Shown: positions 1 through 6,846 of the stretch, piece after piece | How the letters are laid out: each line of letters opens with the position of its first letter | Position numbering within the stretch: the first letter of the stretch is position 1 | Assembly: GCA_030426065.1 (NCBI GenBank) | Contig: JAUHZH010000065.1 | Location: forward strand, 1-8,800 | Length of the DNA stretch: 8,800 nt | Reading direction: 5' to 3' | From: Gammaproteobacteria bacterium | GTDB taxonomy: Bacteria > Pseudomonadota > Gammaproteobacteria > Xanthomonadales > Marinicellaceae | Notes under the pieces: generated by a model | What the model saw: the letters and a program-made list of their open reading frames with translations, nothing else | What the model was told of the DNA's origin: nothing | The model's database searches: none | Made by a program: the position numbers and the translations under genes

Positions 1-2010
1 TTCAACCACGCGCTGCCAATTGTTGTGGTCCAAAATGCCGCTGCCAGAATGGGCATGTAGCCCAATCACTTTGATGTTGTTTTCACGACAAATGGCAGCA
101 ATTTCAGGCAAAGTGTCTACGGGAATGCCAAATTTCGATTGTTCACCTGCTGTTCGGACATAACGGTGGTGGCCACTGCCATGGCCTGGATCCAGGCGCA
201 ACATCACCTCATGACCAGAAAACACTTCAGTCCACTGCTGCAAAATCATTGGATTATCTATGGTGGTGGTGATGCCTTTTTCCATCGCCCATTGGTATTC
301 TGCCTTTGGGGCAAAGTTGGGTGTGAACAACATTCGTGAGGTTGAGTTGTCAGTCAATATCTGTTCGACCCGTTCAATTTCCTCAGGTGACACCGTTTCA
401 AAACTCAAACCTTGATCTGCCACCAACGACAAGATGCGGTCGGTGCTGTTGGCTTTGCAGGCATAATGGATTTTATCCACGGCACTCAGCGACTTAAGTT
501 GATTGATCTGGTGGATGATGGTGTCTCTGTCATAGGCATAACAGGGTGAATACCCATCAGCCAATGCCAGTAATTCTTTGCGTTTGTGGTGCCACCAGGG
601 CCTGATGGCGACTTGTTTTTCTGTGTTCTTTTGGCGCAGTTGGTGCCAACTGGGTCCAAAATGGGCTTGGCTGTCATCGTTGGGTATCAAAACGTCATGC
701 AAAGCCCTTGTCAGTTTGTCGGCTTGGTCCTCGTCGACGACAAAGGTTTGGTTAAGGTCGTTAGACGACTGGGTTGTGATGTAAATGCGTTGATCTGCGA
801 AAGTTGAAACCACCGAGGCGATTTGATCGGCCATGGCACGGATGCGGTAACCCACCAAGGTGACTGCAGAACAGTTTTTGTACAAAGTGACTTCACCCAA
901 ATCGGATAACTGTTCAGAGAGTTGATCAAGCACCGATTGAGACAACACATTGTCGGCTTTATCCAATGACAAAGTGACGTTGGTTTGTGCAGTTGACACC
1001 AAATCAATACTCAAGCCCAGGCTTTTGAATACGGAAAACATGTCAGCCATGAAGCCCGCTTGGTGCCACATGTTGATGGACTCCAAAGAGACCAGGGTGA
1101 CTTGATGGCGTGTGTTGATGGCATATACCGTGGGTTTGCTGGGTTGGTAAGCGTGGGAAAGCACGGTGCCGTCGGCTTTGGGGTCACTGGTGTTTTTGAT
1201 GGCCAGAGGTATGCCGGCTTGTTCGACGGGCAAAATGCATCGAGGGTGTAAAACAGCCCCGCCACTGGCCGCGATCTCGCGCGCTTCTTGATAACCCAAG
1301 CGAGTCAGAAGCCTGGCGGTTGGAATGGCATGTGGGTTGGCACTGAAGATGCCATGGACATCGGTCCAAATTTCAAGTCGCTCAGCACCCAACAGCACCG
1401 CCATATAAGCAGCAGAAGTGTCAGAACCACCGCGACCCAGTACCACAGGCTCGCCGCTGCCACTGCTGGCAACAAAACCAGGCATCAAGTAACAGTCACC
1501 GGTCAACTGCTGTTGCCAATGCGCACTCGGTTCAATGTCGCATTGGGCAGACAGGGCCTGACTTCTGGGGTTACGGGCATCATCGGATTTGGACACCAAA
1601 GCAGTTTGCGGGTTGAAAGACTGCGCCGGCAAAAATTGGGATAAATGGGCCAGACACAGGTCATTGGTACACCATTCACCCAGGCCCAATAACTCCGCTT
1701 CTTGGTTGGGTGACTTGATGCTCAAATCTGCCAACTGTTGCAACCGCTGCCAATGCGTTTCGCAAACTTCAAAATCCACGGCCAGTGCAGTGGCCATTTC
1801 TTTCAATCTTTGTTCTACAAAGCCCAATGACTCGGGTTGGTTTTGAATCACGCCTTCCAATGCGTTGGTGATGCCGCTGAAAGCTGAATGAACCACCATC
1901 ACACGATGGCCCTTGGCAATGTGGTGTTTGATGACTTCAATGATTTGGGCCCATTGGGCCGTTCCAGAGACAGATGTGCCACCAAATTTGATTGCGATCC
2001 AAGGGTTCAT
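1..2010 (-). CDS. lysAC: Bifunctional aspartate kinase / diaminopimelate decarboxylase (3' end outside window)
   Basis: One uninterrupted minus-strand frame of 670 residues runs off the left edge. Residues 1-~295 are aspartokinase (ATP + aspartate to aspartyl phosphate): KFGGTS at 8-13, GLGEWCTND around 109-117, GRGGSDTSA at 192-200. Residues ~300-448 form two ACT domains resembling the lysine-sensitive LysC type (SLESINMWHQAGFMADMF at 308-325, SIDLVST at 334-340), so lysine feedback is likely but inferred. From ~477 the chain is a PLP-dependent, alanine-racemase-fold diaminopimelate decarboxylase (meso-DAP to lysine): YACKANS at 516-522 with K519 the expected PLP lysine, SKFG at 625-628, HAHSGSG at 652-658. 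About 200 C-terminal residues should lie beyond position 1. The protein thus joins the first and last steps of cytoplasmic lysine synthesis. I chose ATG at 2010; an in-frame ATG at 2022 adds four residues, and neither has a strong Shine-Dalgarno. It is divergent from the Lon-like gene. Confidence 0.95.
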   Translation of the reverse strand, partial: MNPWIAIKFGGTSVSGTAQWAQIIEVIKHHIAKGHRVMVVHSAFSGITNALEGVIQNQPESLGFVEQRLKEMATALAVDFEVCETHWQRLQQLADLSIKSPNQEAELLGLGEWCTNDLCLAHLSQFLPAQSFNPQTALVSKSDDARNPRSQALSAQCDIEPSAHWQQQLTGDCYLMPGFVASSGSGEPVVLGRGGSDTSAAYMAVLLGAERLEIWTDVHGIFSANPHAIPTARLLTRLGYQEAREIAASGGAVLHPRCILPVEQAGIPLAIKNTSDPKADGTVLSHAYQPSKPTVYAINTRHQVTLVSLESINMWHQAGFMADMFSVFKSLGLSIDLVSTAQTNVTLSLDKADNVLSQSVLDQLSEQLSDLGEVTLYKNCSAVTLVGYRIRAMADQIASVVSTFADQRIYITTQSSNDLNQTFVVDEDQADKLTRALHDVLIPNDDSQAHFGPSWHQLRQKNTEKQVAIRPWWHHKRKELLALADGYSPCYAYDRDTIIHQINQLKSLSAVDKIHYACKANSTDRILSLVADQGLSFETVSPEEIERVEQILTDNSTSRMLFTPNFAPKAEYQWAMEKGITTTIDNPMILQQWTEVFSGHEVMLRLDPGHGSGHHRYVRTAGEQSKFGIPVDTLPEIAAICRENNIKVIGLHAHSGSGILDHNNWQRVVE

Positions 2011-2079
2011 GACGGGGTCCATTGCATAAGAAAAAGCAAACTTTAGAGAAAATTTTTTAGGGAAGCAAGCAATATCGTT

Positions 2080-2086
2080 TATTATG
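2080..2086. promoter_or_regulatory. Overlapping divergent -10 elements (candidate)
   Basis: TATTAT at 2080-2085 on the plus strand reads CATAAT at 2086-2081 on the minus strand. Each matches the sigma70 -10 consensus at five of six bases. The plus-strand copy would start transcription near 2092, just ahead of the Lon-like gene. The minus-strand copy would start near 2074 and give the lysine enzyme a leader of about 60 bases. No good -35 box lies at 17 bases on either strand (TTAGGG at 2057-2062 for plus), so the call rests on the -10 boxes and position alone. Confidence 0.25.
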
Positions 2087-2099
2087 ACCATTGGTTATG

Positions 2100-2105
2100 A
2101 AGGAA
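2100..2105 (+). promoter_or_regulatory. Ribosome binding site deciding the Lon-like start
   Basis: AAGGAA lies about 9 bases before ATG at 2115. The earlier in-frame candidates (TTG 2091, ATG 2097) have no purine-rich stretch before them, and this Shine-Dalgarno would fall inside their coding sequence. The start is therefore placed at 2115. Confidence 0.6.
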
Positions 2106-2114
2106 CGACAAAAT

Positions 2115-4481
2115 ATGAGCAACAACAATCAGTTGGACTGGCAAGAAGTGAGGTGGCAATGTGATCCGCAAGTGTTGGGATATGCCACAACAGAAGAAAT
2201 AGAACCCATACATCAGGTCGTCGGACAAGACGACGCATTGGAGGCATTGGAATTTGCCATTGAGTGTGATGCCTATGGACAAAATGTGTACGTGAGGGGC
2301 TTGTCAGGCACCGGTCGCATGAGCATGGTTTCTAAAATCCTCAGGGATGTCAAACCCAAGCTCACGGAGAAACATGAGCATTGTTATGTAGCCAACTTTT
2401 CACAACCTGATCGACCCAAATTGATCACCTTGGCTGCGGGAGAAGGGGTGTTGTTCAGGAAAGCCGTCAATCAATTGGCTGCTTTCATTGCCGATGACAT
2501 CAAAAAGTCATTGGAATCAGATGAAATCAATGCACAAAAATCACAAGCTGAAGCGGCCTTACAAGCAGAAATCAAAGCCTTGTCGGATCCTTTTGAAGCG
2601 GAATTGAAAGAAGCCAATATGGCCATGGTCAACGTCAACACACCACAAGGGCAGCAAACCATCATTGTGCCAGTGATTGAAGGCCAAATTATTGATCCGA
2701 ACACATGGCAACAAAAAGTCACAGCGGGTGAAATCGATGAAGCCACCCAAGCCAAATTAATGGATGAGCAGCAAGCTTACAGTAAAAAACTGGAAGATTT
2801 GGGGCGCAAAATCAATCAGGTCAGGGACCAAGGAATGACCAACATCCGAGACTTGATGGAAGACCATGTGGCTGAGTTGCTGCAGGCAGAAATCACTCCA
2901 TTGTGCCAACGATTCAAAGCACCGGCAGCGATCAGTTTCTTGGAGTCGATCGTCAATGATGTGATAGATCAAATCTTCTATCGACGTCAAAAAGATTATG
3001 ACCCCCAAGAGCGATACGATGTCAATGTCTTGCTGACGCAAGTTGATGATGAAAAGGCACCCGTTTTGGTCGAACGCGTACCCACTTTGCAAAATTTATT
3101 GGGATCGATTGAAAGCAAGTGGTCTGAAAATGGCCCCGTGATGGCCGATCACATGAGCATTCGTTCCGGCTCTTTGTTGGCTGCCAATGGCGGTTTCATT
3201 GTGTTGGATGCGCGTGATTTATTAACTGAGCCTGGGGCATGGAAGACTTTGATTCGGACGTTGAAAAGTCGATGTCTGGAAATTGTTCCAGCAGAATTGA
3301 ACTGGCCAGGCCAACCGGCGCTGAAACCTGAACCGATTCCGGTTTCGTTTCGTGTGATTCTCATGGGCGGTTCTGGCTTGTATTACGCACTGGATTCGCA
3401 AGACCCTGATTTTGCCGAGTTATTTAAGGTGTTGTCTGATTTCGATTCGGTGTTGCCCAGGAATGAACAAGGTTTTGCTTTTTATTCTGGTGTGATTGCC
3501 AAGATCATCGAGGAAGACGGTTTACCAGCATTTGAAAACACCGCAGTGGCGAAATTGATTGAGCACGGTGCACGGGTCTGTTCTCAGGGTGGCAAATTGA
3601 CCGCCAAGTTTGCCCGCATTGCTGACATCGCCAGGGAAGGGGCCTACTTGGCAGAGAAAGCAGGGGCAAAGTGGGTATCAGGTGAACACATCACTGGGGC
3701 CATTCGCCGGACAAAAAAAAGGGCAGGACTCCCTTCCAGGAAATTTCAAGAAAGTTTGCATGATGGCACCATCAATGTGGATACAGAAGGGTATGTGGTT
3801 GGTCAAATCAATGGTTTGGCAGTGATTCATGCAGGACCCATTGTTTACGGGTTTCCATCACGCATCACCACTTCAATAGGCCCTGGGCGGGCCGGTGTCA
3901 TTGACATCGAGGGGATGGCCGGTAAATCAGGGTCCATTCACACCAAAGGGTTCCACATATTGGGTGGGCTGTTGCGTCACATGTTGCCGGTTGAGCATCC
4001 ATTGACTTTTTCTGCGTCGATCGCTTTTGAGCAAAGTTATGGCGGCATTGATGGCGACTCAGCATCAGGTGCTGAATTTTGTTGCTTGATATCTGCATTG
4101 ACTGGTTTGCCAATCAACCAAGGCTTTTCAATGACAGGCGCCATTGATCAGCATGGCCGAGTCCAGGCCATTGGCGGTGTGAATGAGAAGATCGAGGGCT
4201 TTTATGACACCTGCGCAGCTCGGGGATTAACCGGTGAACAAGGTGTCATCATCCCACAGGCCAACGCCGCTGAATTGATGTTGCGTTCTGATGTCCAACA
4301 AGCATGTAAAGATGGTCAATTTGCCATCCATGCGGTGGCAGACATCCACCAAGCCATGTCTGTGTTGATGAACCGATCCACAGGTGCGCTGATTGATGGT
4401 GAATACCCGGATGATTCGATCATGGGTTTGGCAATGAAAAAAGCAAAAGAATACTGGTTTTTAACACAAGCCAAAGGGTAG
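2115..4481 (+). CDS. Lon-like AAA+ serine protease (S16 family, LonB/YcbZ type)
   Basis: A 788-residue cytoplasmic ATP-dependent protease of the group with an N-terminal AAA domain and C-terminal Lon proteolytic domain. It resembles E. coli YcbZ but is about 200 residues longer. A Walker A-like loop GLSGTGRMS (62-70) has Arg at 68 where Lys is usual. The family-typical YVANF...P (91-101) follows, then a helical, charged insert (about 120-300) that probably forms a coiled coil. Walker B is FIVLDARDLL (361-370), and the sensor-2-like helix is FARIADIAREGA (499-510). The protease domain starts near GQINGLAV (563-570); the catalytic dyad is S649 in GGIDGDSAS and K692 in GGVNEKIEG. Both catalytic residues are present, so peptidase activity is expected; the likely role is degrading damaged or regulatory proteins. 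The Lon N-terminal substrate-binding domain is absent, as usual for this subgroup. It appears monocistronic: divergent from lysAC, with a 196-base gap after it. No clear terminator follows the stop. Confidence 0.95.
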   Translation: MSNNNQLDWQEVRWQCDPQVLGYATTEEIEPIHQVVGQDDALEALEFAIECDAYGQNVYVRGLSGTGRMSMVSKILRDVKPKLTEKHEHCYVANFSQPDRPKLITLAAGEGVLFRKAVNQLAAFIADDIKKSLESDEINAQKSQAEAALQAEIKALSDPFEAELKEANMAMVNVNTPQGQQTIIVPVIEGQIIDPNTWQQKVTAGEIDEATQAKLMDEQQAYSKKLEDLGRKINQVRDQGMTNIRDLMEDHVAELLQAEITPLCQRFKAPAAISFLESIVNDVIDQIFYRRQKDYDPQERYDVNVLLTQVDDEKAPVLVERVPTLQNLLGSIESKWSENGPVMADHMSIRSGSLLAANGGFIVLDARDLLTEPGAWKTLIRTLKSRCLEIVPAELNWPGQPALKPEPIPVSFRVILMGGSGLYYALDSQDPDFAELFKVLSDFDSVLPRNEQGFAFYSGVIAKIIEEDGLPAFENTAVAKLIEHGARVCSQGGKLTAKFARIADIAREGAYLAEKAGAKWVSGEHITGAIRRTKKRAGLPSRKFQESLHDGTINVDTEGYVVGQINGLAVIHAGPIVYGFPSRITTSIGPGRAGVIDIEGMAGKSGSIHTKGFHILGGLLRHMLPVEHPLTFSASIAFEQSYGGIDGDSASGAEFCCLISALTGLPINQGFSMTGAIDQHGRVQAIGGVNEKIEGFYDTCAARGLTGEQGVIIPQANAAELMLRSDVQQACKDGQFAIHAVADIHQAMSVLMNRSTGALIDGEYPDDSIMGLAMKKAKEYWFLTQAKG

Positions 4482-4505
4482 AATCCGCGATTTTGTTTGG
4501 ATGGC

Positions 4506-4527
4506 AAATGTGAGCCCATTCACACAA
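4506..4527. promoter_or_regulatory. CRP/Clp/Vfr-type operator
   Basis: TGTGA (4509-4513), six bases, then TCACA (4520-4524): both half-sites match the CRP core perfectly with correct spacing. The AAA at 4506-4508 also fits the extended consensus. The dyad centre (4516.5) is about 90 bases upstream of the start site predicted from the promoter at 4572-4600. That is close to a class I activation position (about -92.5 in E. coli). It begins 25 bases after the Lon-like stop codon. Binding itself is inferred; the same palindrome could also form a short RNA hairpin, but no U-tract directly follows it. Confidence 0.6.
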
Positions 4528-4571
4528 TTGATGGATGTTTTTAAAAAACGCCGATATCTTGCTGATATTTC

Positions 4572-4600
4572 TTGAGAAATGGCTGTCAGTTTGCTATCCT
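4572..4600 (+). promoter_or_regulatory. Sigma70 promoter with extended -10
   Basis: The -35 box TTGAGA (4572-4577) is 17 bases from the -10 box TATCCT (4595-4600). A TG at 4592-4593 makes an extended -10. The predicted transcription start is near 4607. This leaves a 5' leader of about 70 bases before the signal-peptide start at 4678 and argues against translation starting at the in-frame GTG at 4606. Confidence 0.6.
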
Positions 4601-4677
4601 GATATGTGTGGAACTTTTGCTTGCTGAGACCGTCTAAGTGGTTCTGCTTGATCAGAAGTTTTTTAAAGCATCAGCGC

Positions 4678-5442
4678 ATGGGGATGACAGTGTTGAAACG
4701 GTTCACGGTATATTTGATTTGTTTGATGGCATTCATGGCCATGCCTGCTTGGGCGCAACAAAATCAAAGCAAAGGCGTGGACTGGTTTGGCATGTCAGGT
4801 CCCAAGTCTTTCGCTTCCGTTTCTCCAAGCGGTGCTGTGGGTGGCCCATATGTTGCCACCGATTCTTTTGATTTTCTGTCACAACCCTCAGAGCGTTATT
4901 CATTCCAAGTCAATCAAGGCACGTTGTTTGGCGATGAATTTGTGATGGGAATGAAATTCACAGATCGTTTCTCGGTGCGGTTGAATTTGATGGATGGGGA
5001 TGATCCCCAATGGTCCATGTTCATGGTACCGACGGAGCAACAACAAAGGGACAGCAGCGGTTTGGCTGGCTATCAACTGGGTGTCAGTTCAGTGTTTAAT
5101 CTGGGGGACCAATGGCGCTTGGGCTTTGAATTGGGCCAAGGTCAATTGAAAGGCGAATATTTGGGTTTGTATCATGACAACATGAACAGAAACAGTTTGG
5201 GATTGGGGGTTCGGTTCAATCAATTTGGCGCCACCGTGAATTCAGATTTCTTCAGCCGTGATTCCAATGATTTGCTGGAACAGTCCACCTTGGATTTGAA
5301 AGTTGACTGGCATTTCACCAAAGATGGAACCATTTCCATCGGTGCTCGCAAAGGCGTTAAGGAAAATGCCAACAGCGTTGACTCGGTGTTGGACCAGTTG
5401 AATGGCACCGTGCCTTACATCAAGTTCAAGCACAACCTGTGA
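4678..5442 (+). CDS. Exported protein of unknown function, probable outer-membrane beta-barrel
   Basis: I do not recognise a named family. The 254 residues begin with a Sec signal peptide: MTVLKR, a hydrophobic core to about residue 22, and a likely cleavage AWA|QQ after 26. The mature chain is rich in Gly, Asp, Asn and aromatics. It shows amphipathic strands separated by polar turns, roughly at 73-79, 88-105, 131-142, 146-157, 172-192, 203-214, 217-227 and 245-254. This pattern fits a small barrel of about eight strands, although the C-terminus ends HNL rather than in the usual aromatic residue. There are no cysteines in the mature part. The start is uncertain: ATG 4678, ATG 4684, or GTG 4690/TTG 4693, which have GGGGA just upstream. 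All give the same signal peptide. The gene has its own promoter and a CRP-type site, so carbon-status control is plausible. lolB follows 50 bases downstream. Confidence 0.8.
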   Translation: MGMTVLKRFTVYLICLMAFMAMPAWAQQNQSKGVDWFGMSGPKSFASVSPSGAVGGPYVATDSFDFLSQPSERYSFQVNQGTLFGDEFVMGMKFTDRFSVRLNLMDGDDPQWSMFMVPTEQQQRDSSGLAGYQLGVSSVFNLGDQWRLGFELGQGQLKGEYLGLYHDNMNRNSLGLGVRFNQFGATVNSDFFSRDSNDLLEQSTLDLKVDWHFTKDGTISIGARKGVKENANSVDSVLDQLNGTVPYIKFKHNL

Positions 5443-5443
5443 T

Positions 5444-5472
5444 GGCGACAGTCATCGCCTGCCTTCTTTTTT
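5444..5472 (+). terminator. Weak intrinsic terminator candidate
   Basis: GGCGA (5444-5448) and TCGCC (5455-5459) make a five-pair stem with a six-base loop directly after the barrel-gene stop. A run of T at 5467-5472 lies seven bases beyond the stem. The short stem and displaced T-run suggest partial termination at most. Since lolB has no visible promoter of its own, read-through into lolB-ispE is likely. Confidence 0.3.
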
Positions 5473-5492
5473 AACCACACATCTTTGTTTGC

Positions 5493-6035
5493 ATGCGTTT
5501 TTACCTATTGTGCTCAGTCTTGATTCTGGTGACGGCCTGTCAGCAACGGACAGCTCATTCACCCAGCAACGATGAATCACTGGCTCAAAGCAATTGGCAC
5601 ATAACTGCCAAAATGTTCATCAACAATGGGGAAGACTCAGGTTCAGGACGATTGACCTGGCATGAGTTGAATGGAAAGGTTAAAGCCACTTTCAAGGCTC
5701 CGCTGGGTCAGGGGAGTTGGACTTTGGATGAGCAGAACCTCACCATGACAGACGACCAAGGACAAAAGTGGCATGCCGCTTCAATGGGTGATTTGATGCA
5801 AAGCCACCTGGGTATTGATTTACCCTGGTCGAATGTCAAGCGATGGTTGAAAGGGGAGTGGCCTGAACACGTTCGATTCAATGAAAATCAGTCAGCAGGC
5901 ACTTTTCAATGGCAAGGGTGGCAAATTGAGTTAAAAAAAATCAAAACCATTGATGGCCGACTGCTTGCCCATCGCATCCATGTTCACAAAGGCCAGCAGT
6001 CAGTTAAATTGTCAATCAAATCCTGGTTGCAATGA
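5493..6035 (+). CDS. lolB: Outer-membrane lipoprotein receptor LolB
   Basis: LolB accepts lipoproteins from the periplasmic carrier LolA and inserts them into the inner leaflet of the outer membrane, the last step of the Lol pathway. The 180-residue product starts with a lipoprotein signal peptide whose lipobox is VTAC, giving a lipidated Cys16. Residues after it are Gln-Gln, not Asp, consistent with outer-membrane sorting. The body matches LolB: an early NWHITAKMFI strand (34-43), SGRLTW (51-56), and the diagnostic LGIDLPWSNVKRWLKG segment near residues 111-126. E. coli LolB has 207 residues, so this is slightly short. The stop overlaps the ispE start by four bases (ATGA at 6032-6035), giving translational coupling in the order typical of gammaproteobacteria. 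No clear Shine-Dalgarno precedes ATG 5493. Confidence 0.92.
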   Translation: MRFYLLCSVLILVTACQQRTAHSPSNDESLAQSNWHITAKMFINNGEDSGSGRLTWHELNGKVKATFKAPLGQGSWTLDEQNLTMTDDQGQKWHAASMGDLMQSHLGIDLPWSNVKRWLKGEWPEHVRFNENQSAGTFQWQGWQIELKKIKTIDGRLLAHRIHVHKGQQSVKLSIKSWLQ

Positions 6036-6835
6036 TTCAAATACTCAGCCCTGCCAAAATCAATTTGATGTTGCGCATCCTCGGGCGACGGGATGACGGC
6101 TATCACGAGCTACAGACTTGTTTCAAAATCTTGCCTTGGGGCGACCAAATGCGGTTTGTTGTTTTGGGTCATGATGGCTGCGCAGTGACTGTGAGTGGTT
6201 TCAGTGGTTTACCACAAGAGAATAACCTCATCCATCATGCCGTTGAACTGCTCAAGCCATTGGCTCAAAAGCCATCCGTTGTCAGCATTGATGTTGAAAA
6301 AGTCATTCCAACAGGTGGTGGTTTGGGAGGCGGCAGTTCAAACGCGGCCACCACTTTAAAAGTCATGAACGAAGTTTGGGCTTGTGGATTATCGACAGAT
6401 CAAATCATGAAATTGGCGTTGACCTTGGGAGCCGATGTGCCAGTATTCATTACTGGCACGGATGCCATTGCCACTGGAGTGGGTGAGCAGCTGAGACCAC
6501 ATCATTTTCCACTCAAGCATGTGCTGTTGATGTTTCCTGATTGTCATGTCAATACCGCAGCCGTGTTCAGTCACCCTGAACTCAAAAGGGATCAGTGGCC
6601 GGTGCCTTTGGCAGAAATCAATGAGCGGCGACATTGGGTCAATGATTGTTTGGAAGTGGTTCTGAAAACGCAACCAGCGGTGAAGCAGATACATCAGTTC
6701 ATGTGTGGTGTTGCCGAGGTGTACCTCAGTGGCACAGGAGCGACTTTGTTTGCCTTGTTTGATGATCAAAAGGCCGCGCTGAAAGCAAAAAAAATGGCAC
6801 AAAGCGTATGCCCGTGCCATTTGGTGTCTTTTTGA
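6032..6835 (+). CDS. ispE: 4-diphosphocytidyl-2-C-methyl-D-erythritol kinase
   Basis: IspE phosphorylates the 2-hydroxyl of CDP-methylerythritol with ATP, a middle step of the MEP pathway to IPP and DMAPP. This is a cytoplasmic GHMP kinase. The 267 residues include PAKINL (7-12, with Lys9 in the active-site position), GYHELQT (23-29), the glycine-rich ATP loop PTGGGLGGGSSNAA (93-106), GADVPVF (133-139, with Asp135 as the expected catalytic acid), and the C-terminal GHMP motif LSGTGATLFAL (232-242). Length is slightly below E. coli IspE (283). It is coupled to lolB. In many gammaproteobacteria prs follows; here a convergent gene comes instead. Its last codons contain a bidirectional terminator, so coding sequence and transcript end overlap. 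Confidence 0.96.
   Translation: MIQILSPAKINLMLRILGRRDDGYHELQTCFKILPWGDQMRFVVLGHDGCAVTVSGFSGLPQENNLIHHAVELLKPLAQKPSVVSIDVEKVIPTGGGLGGGSSNAATTLKVMNEVWACGLSTDQIMKLALTLGADVPVFITGTDAIATGVGEQLRPHHFPLKHVLLMFPDCHVNTAAVFSHPELKRDQWPVPLAEINERRHWVNDCLEVVLKTQPAVKQIHQFMCGVAEVYLSGTGATLFALFDDQKAALKAKKMAQSVCPCHLVSF
6787..6833. terminator. Bidirectional intrinsic terminator inside the 3' end of ispE
   Basis: AAATGGCAC (6792-6800) pairs perfectly with GTGCCATTT (6814-6822) around a 13-base loop. On the plus strand TTTTT follows at 6829-6833, after a six-base gap, to end the ispE transcript. On the minus strand the stem runs straight into eight Us (A-run 6787-6794). That is a textbook terminator for the convergent gene whose stop is at 6847. 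The two genes are separated by only 11 bases, so a shared terminator makes sense. Confidence 0.7.
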
Positions 6836-6846
6836 GTTGGGTCCGA

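Noticed and set aside
1288..1846. Plus-strand open frames of 118 and 85 codons opposite the aspartokinase domain
   Set aside because: They are shadows of the continuous lysine-enzyme frame on the other strand, with odd composition and no recognisable domain.
4509..4548. TGTGA/TCACA hairpin plus the later T-run as terminator of the Lon-like gene
   Set aside because: The five-pair stem is short and the T-run starts about 14 bases after it; the CRP-type operator reading fits better.
4606..4677. GTG at 4606 as start of the beta-barrel gene
   Set aside because: It coincides with the predicted transcription start, lacks a ribosome site, and would put 24 polar residues before a normal signal peptide.
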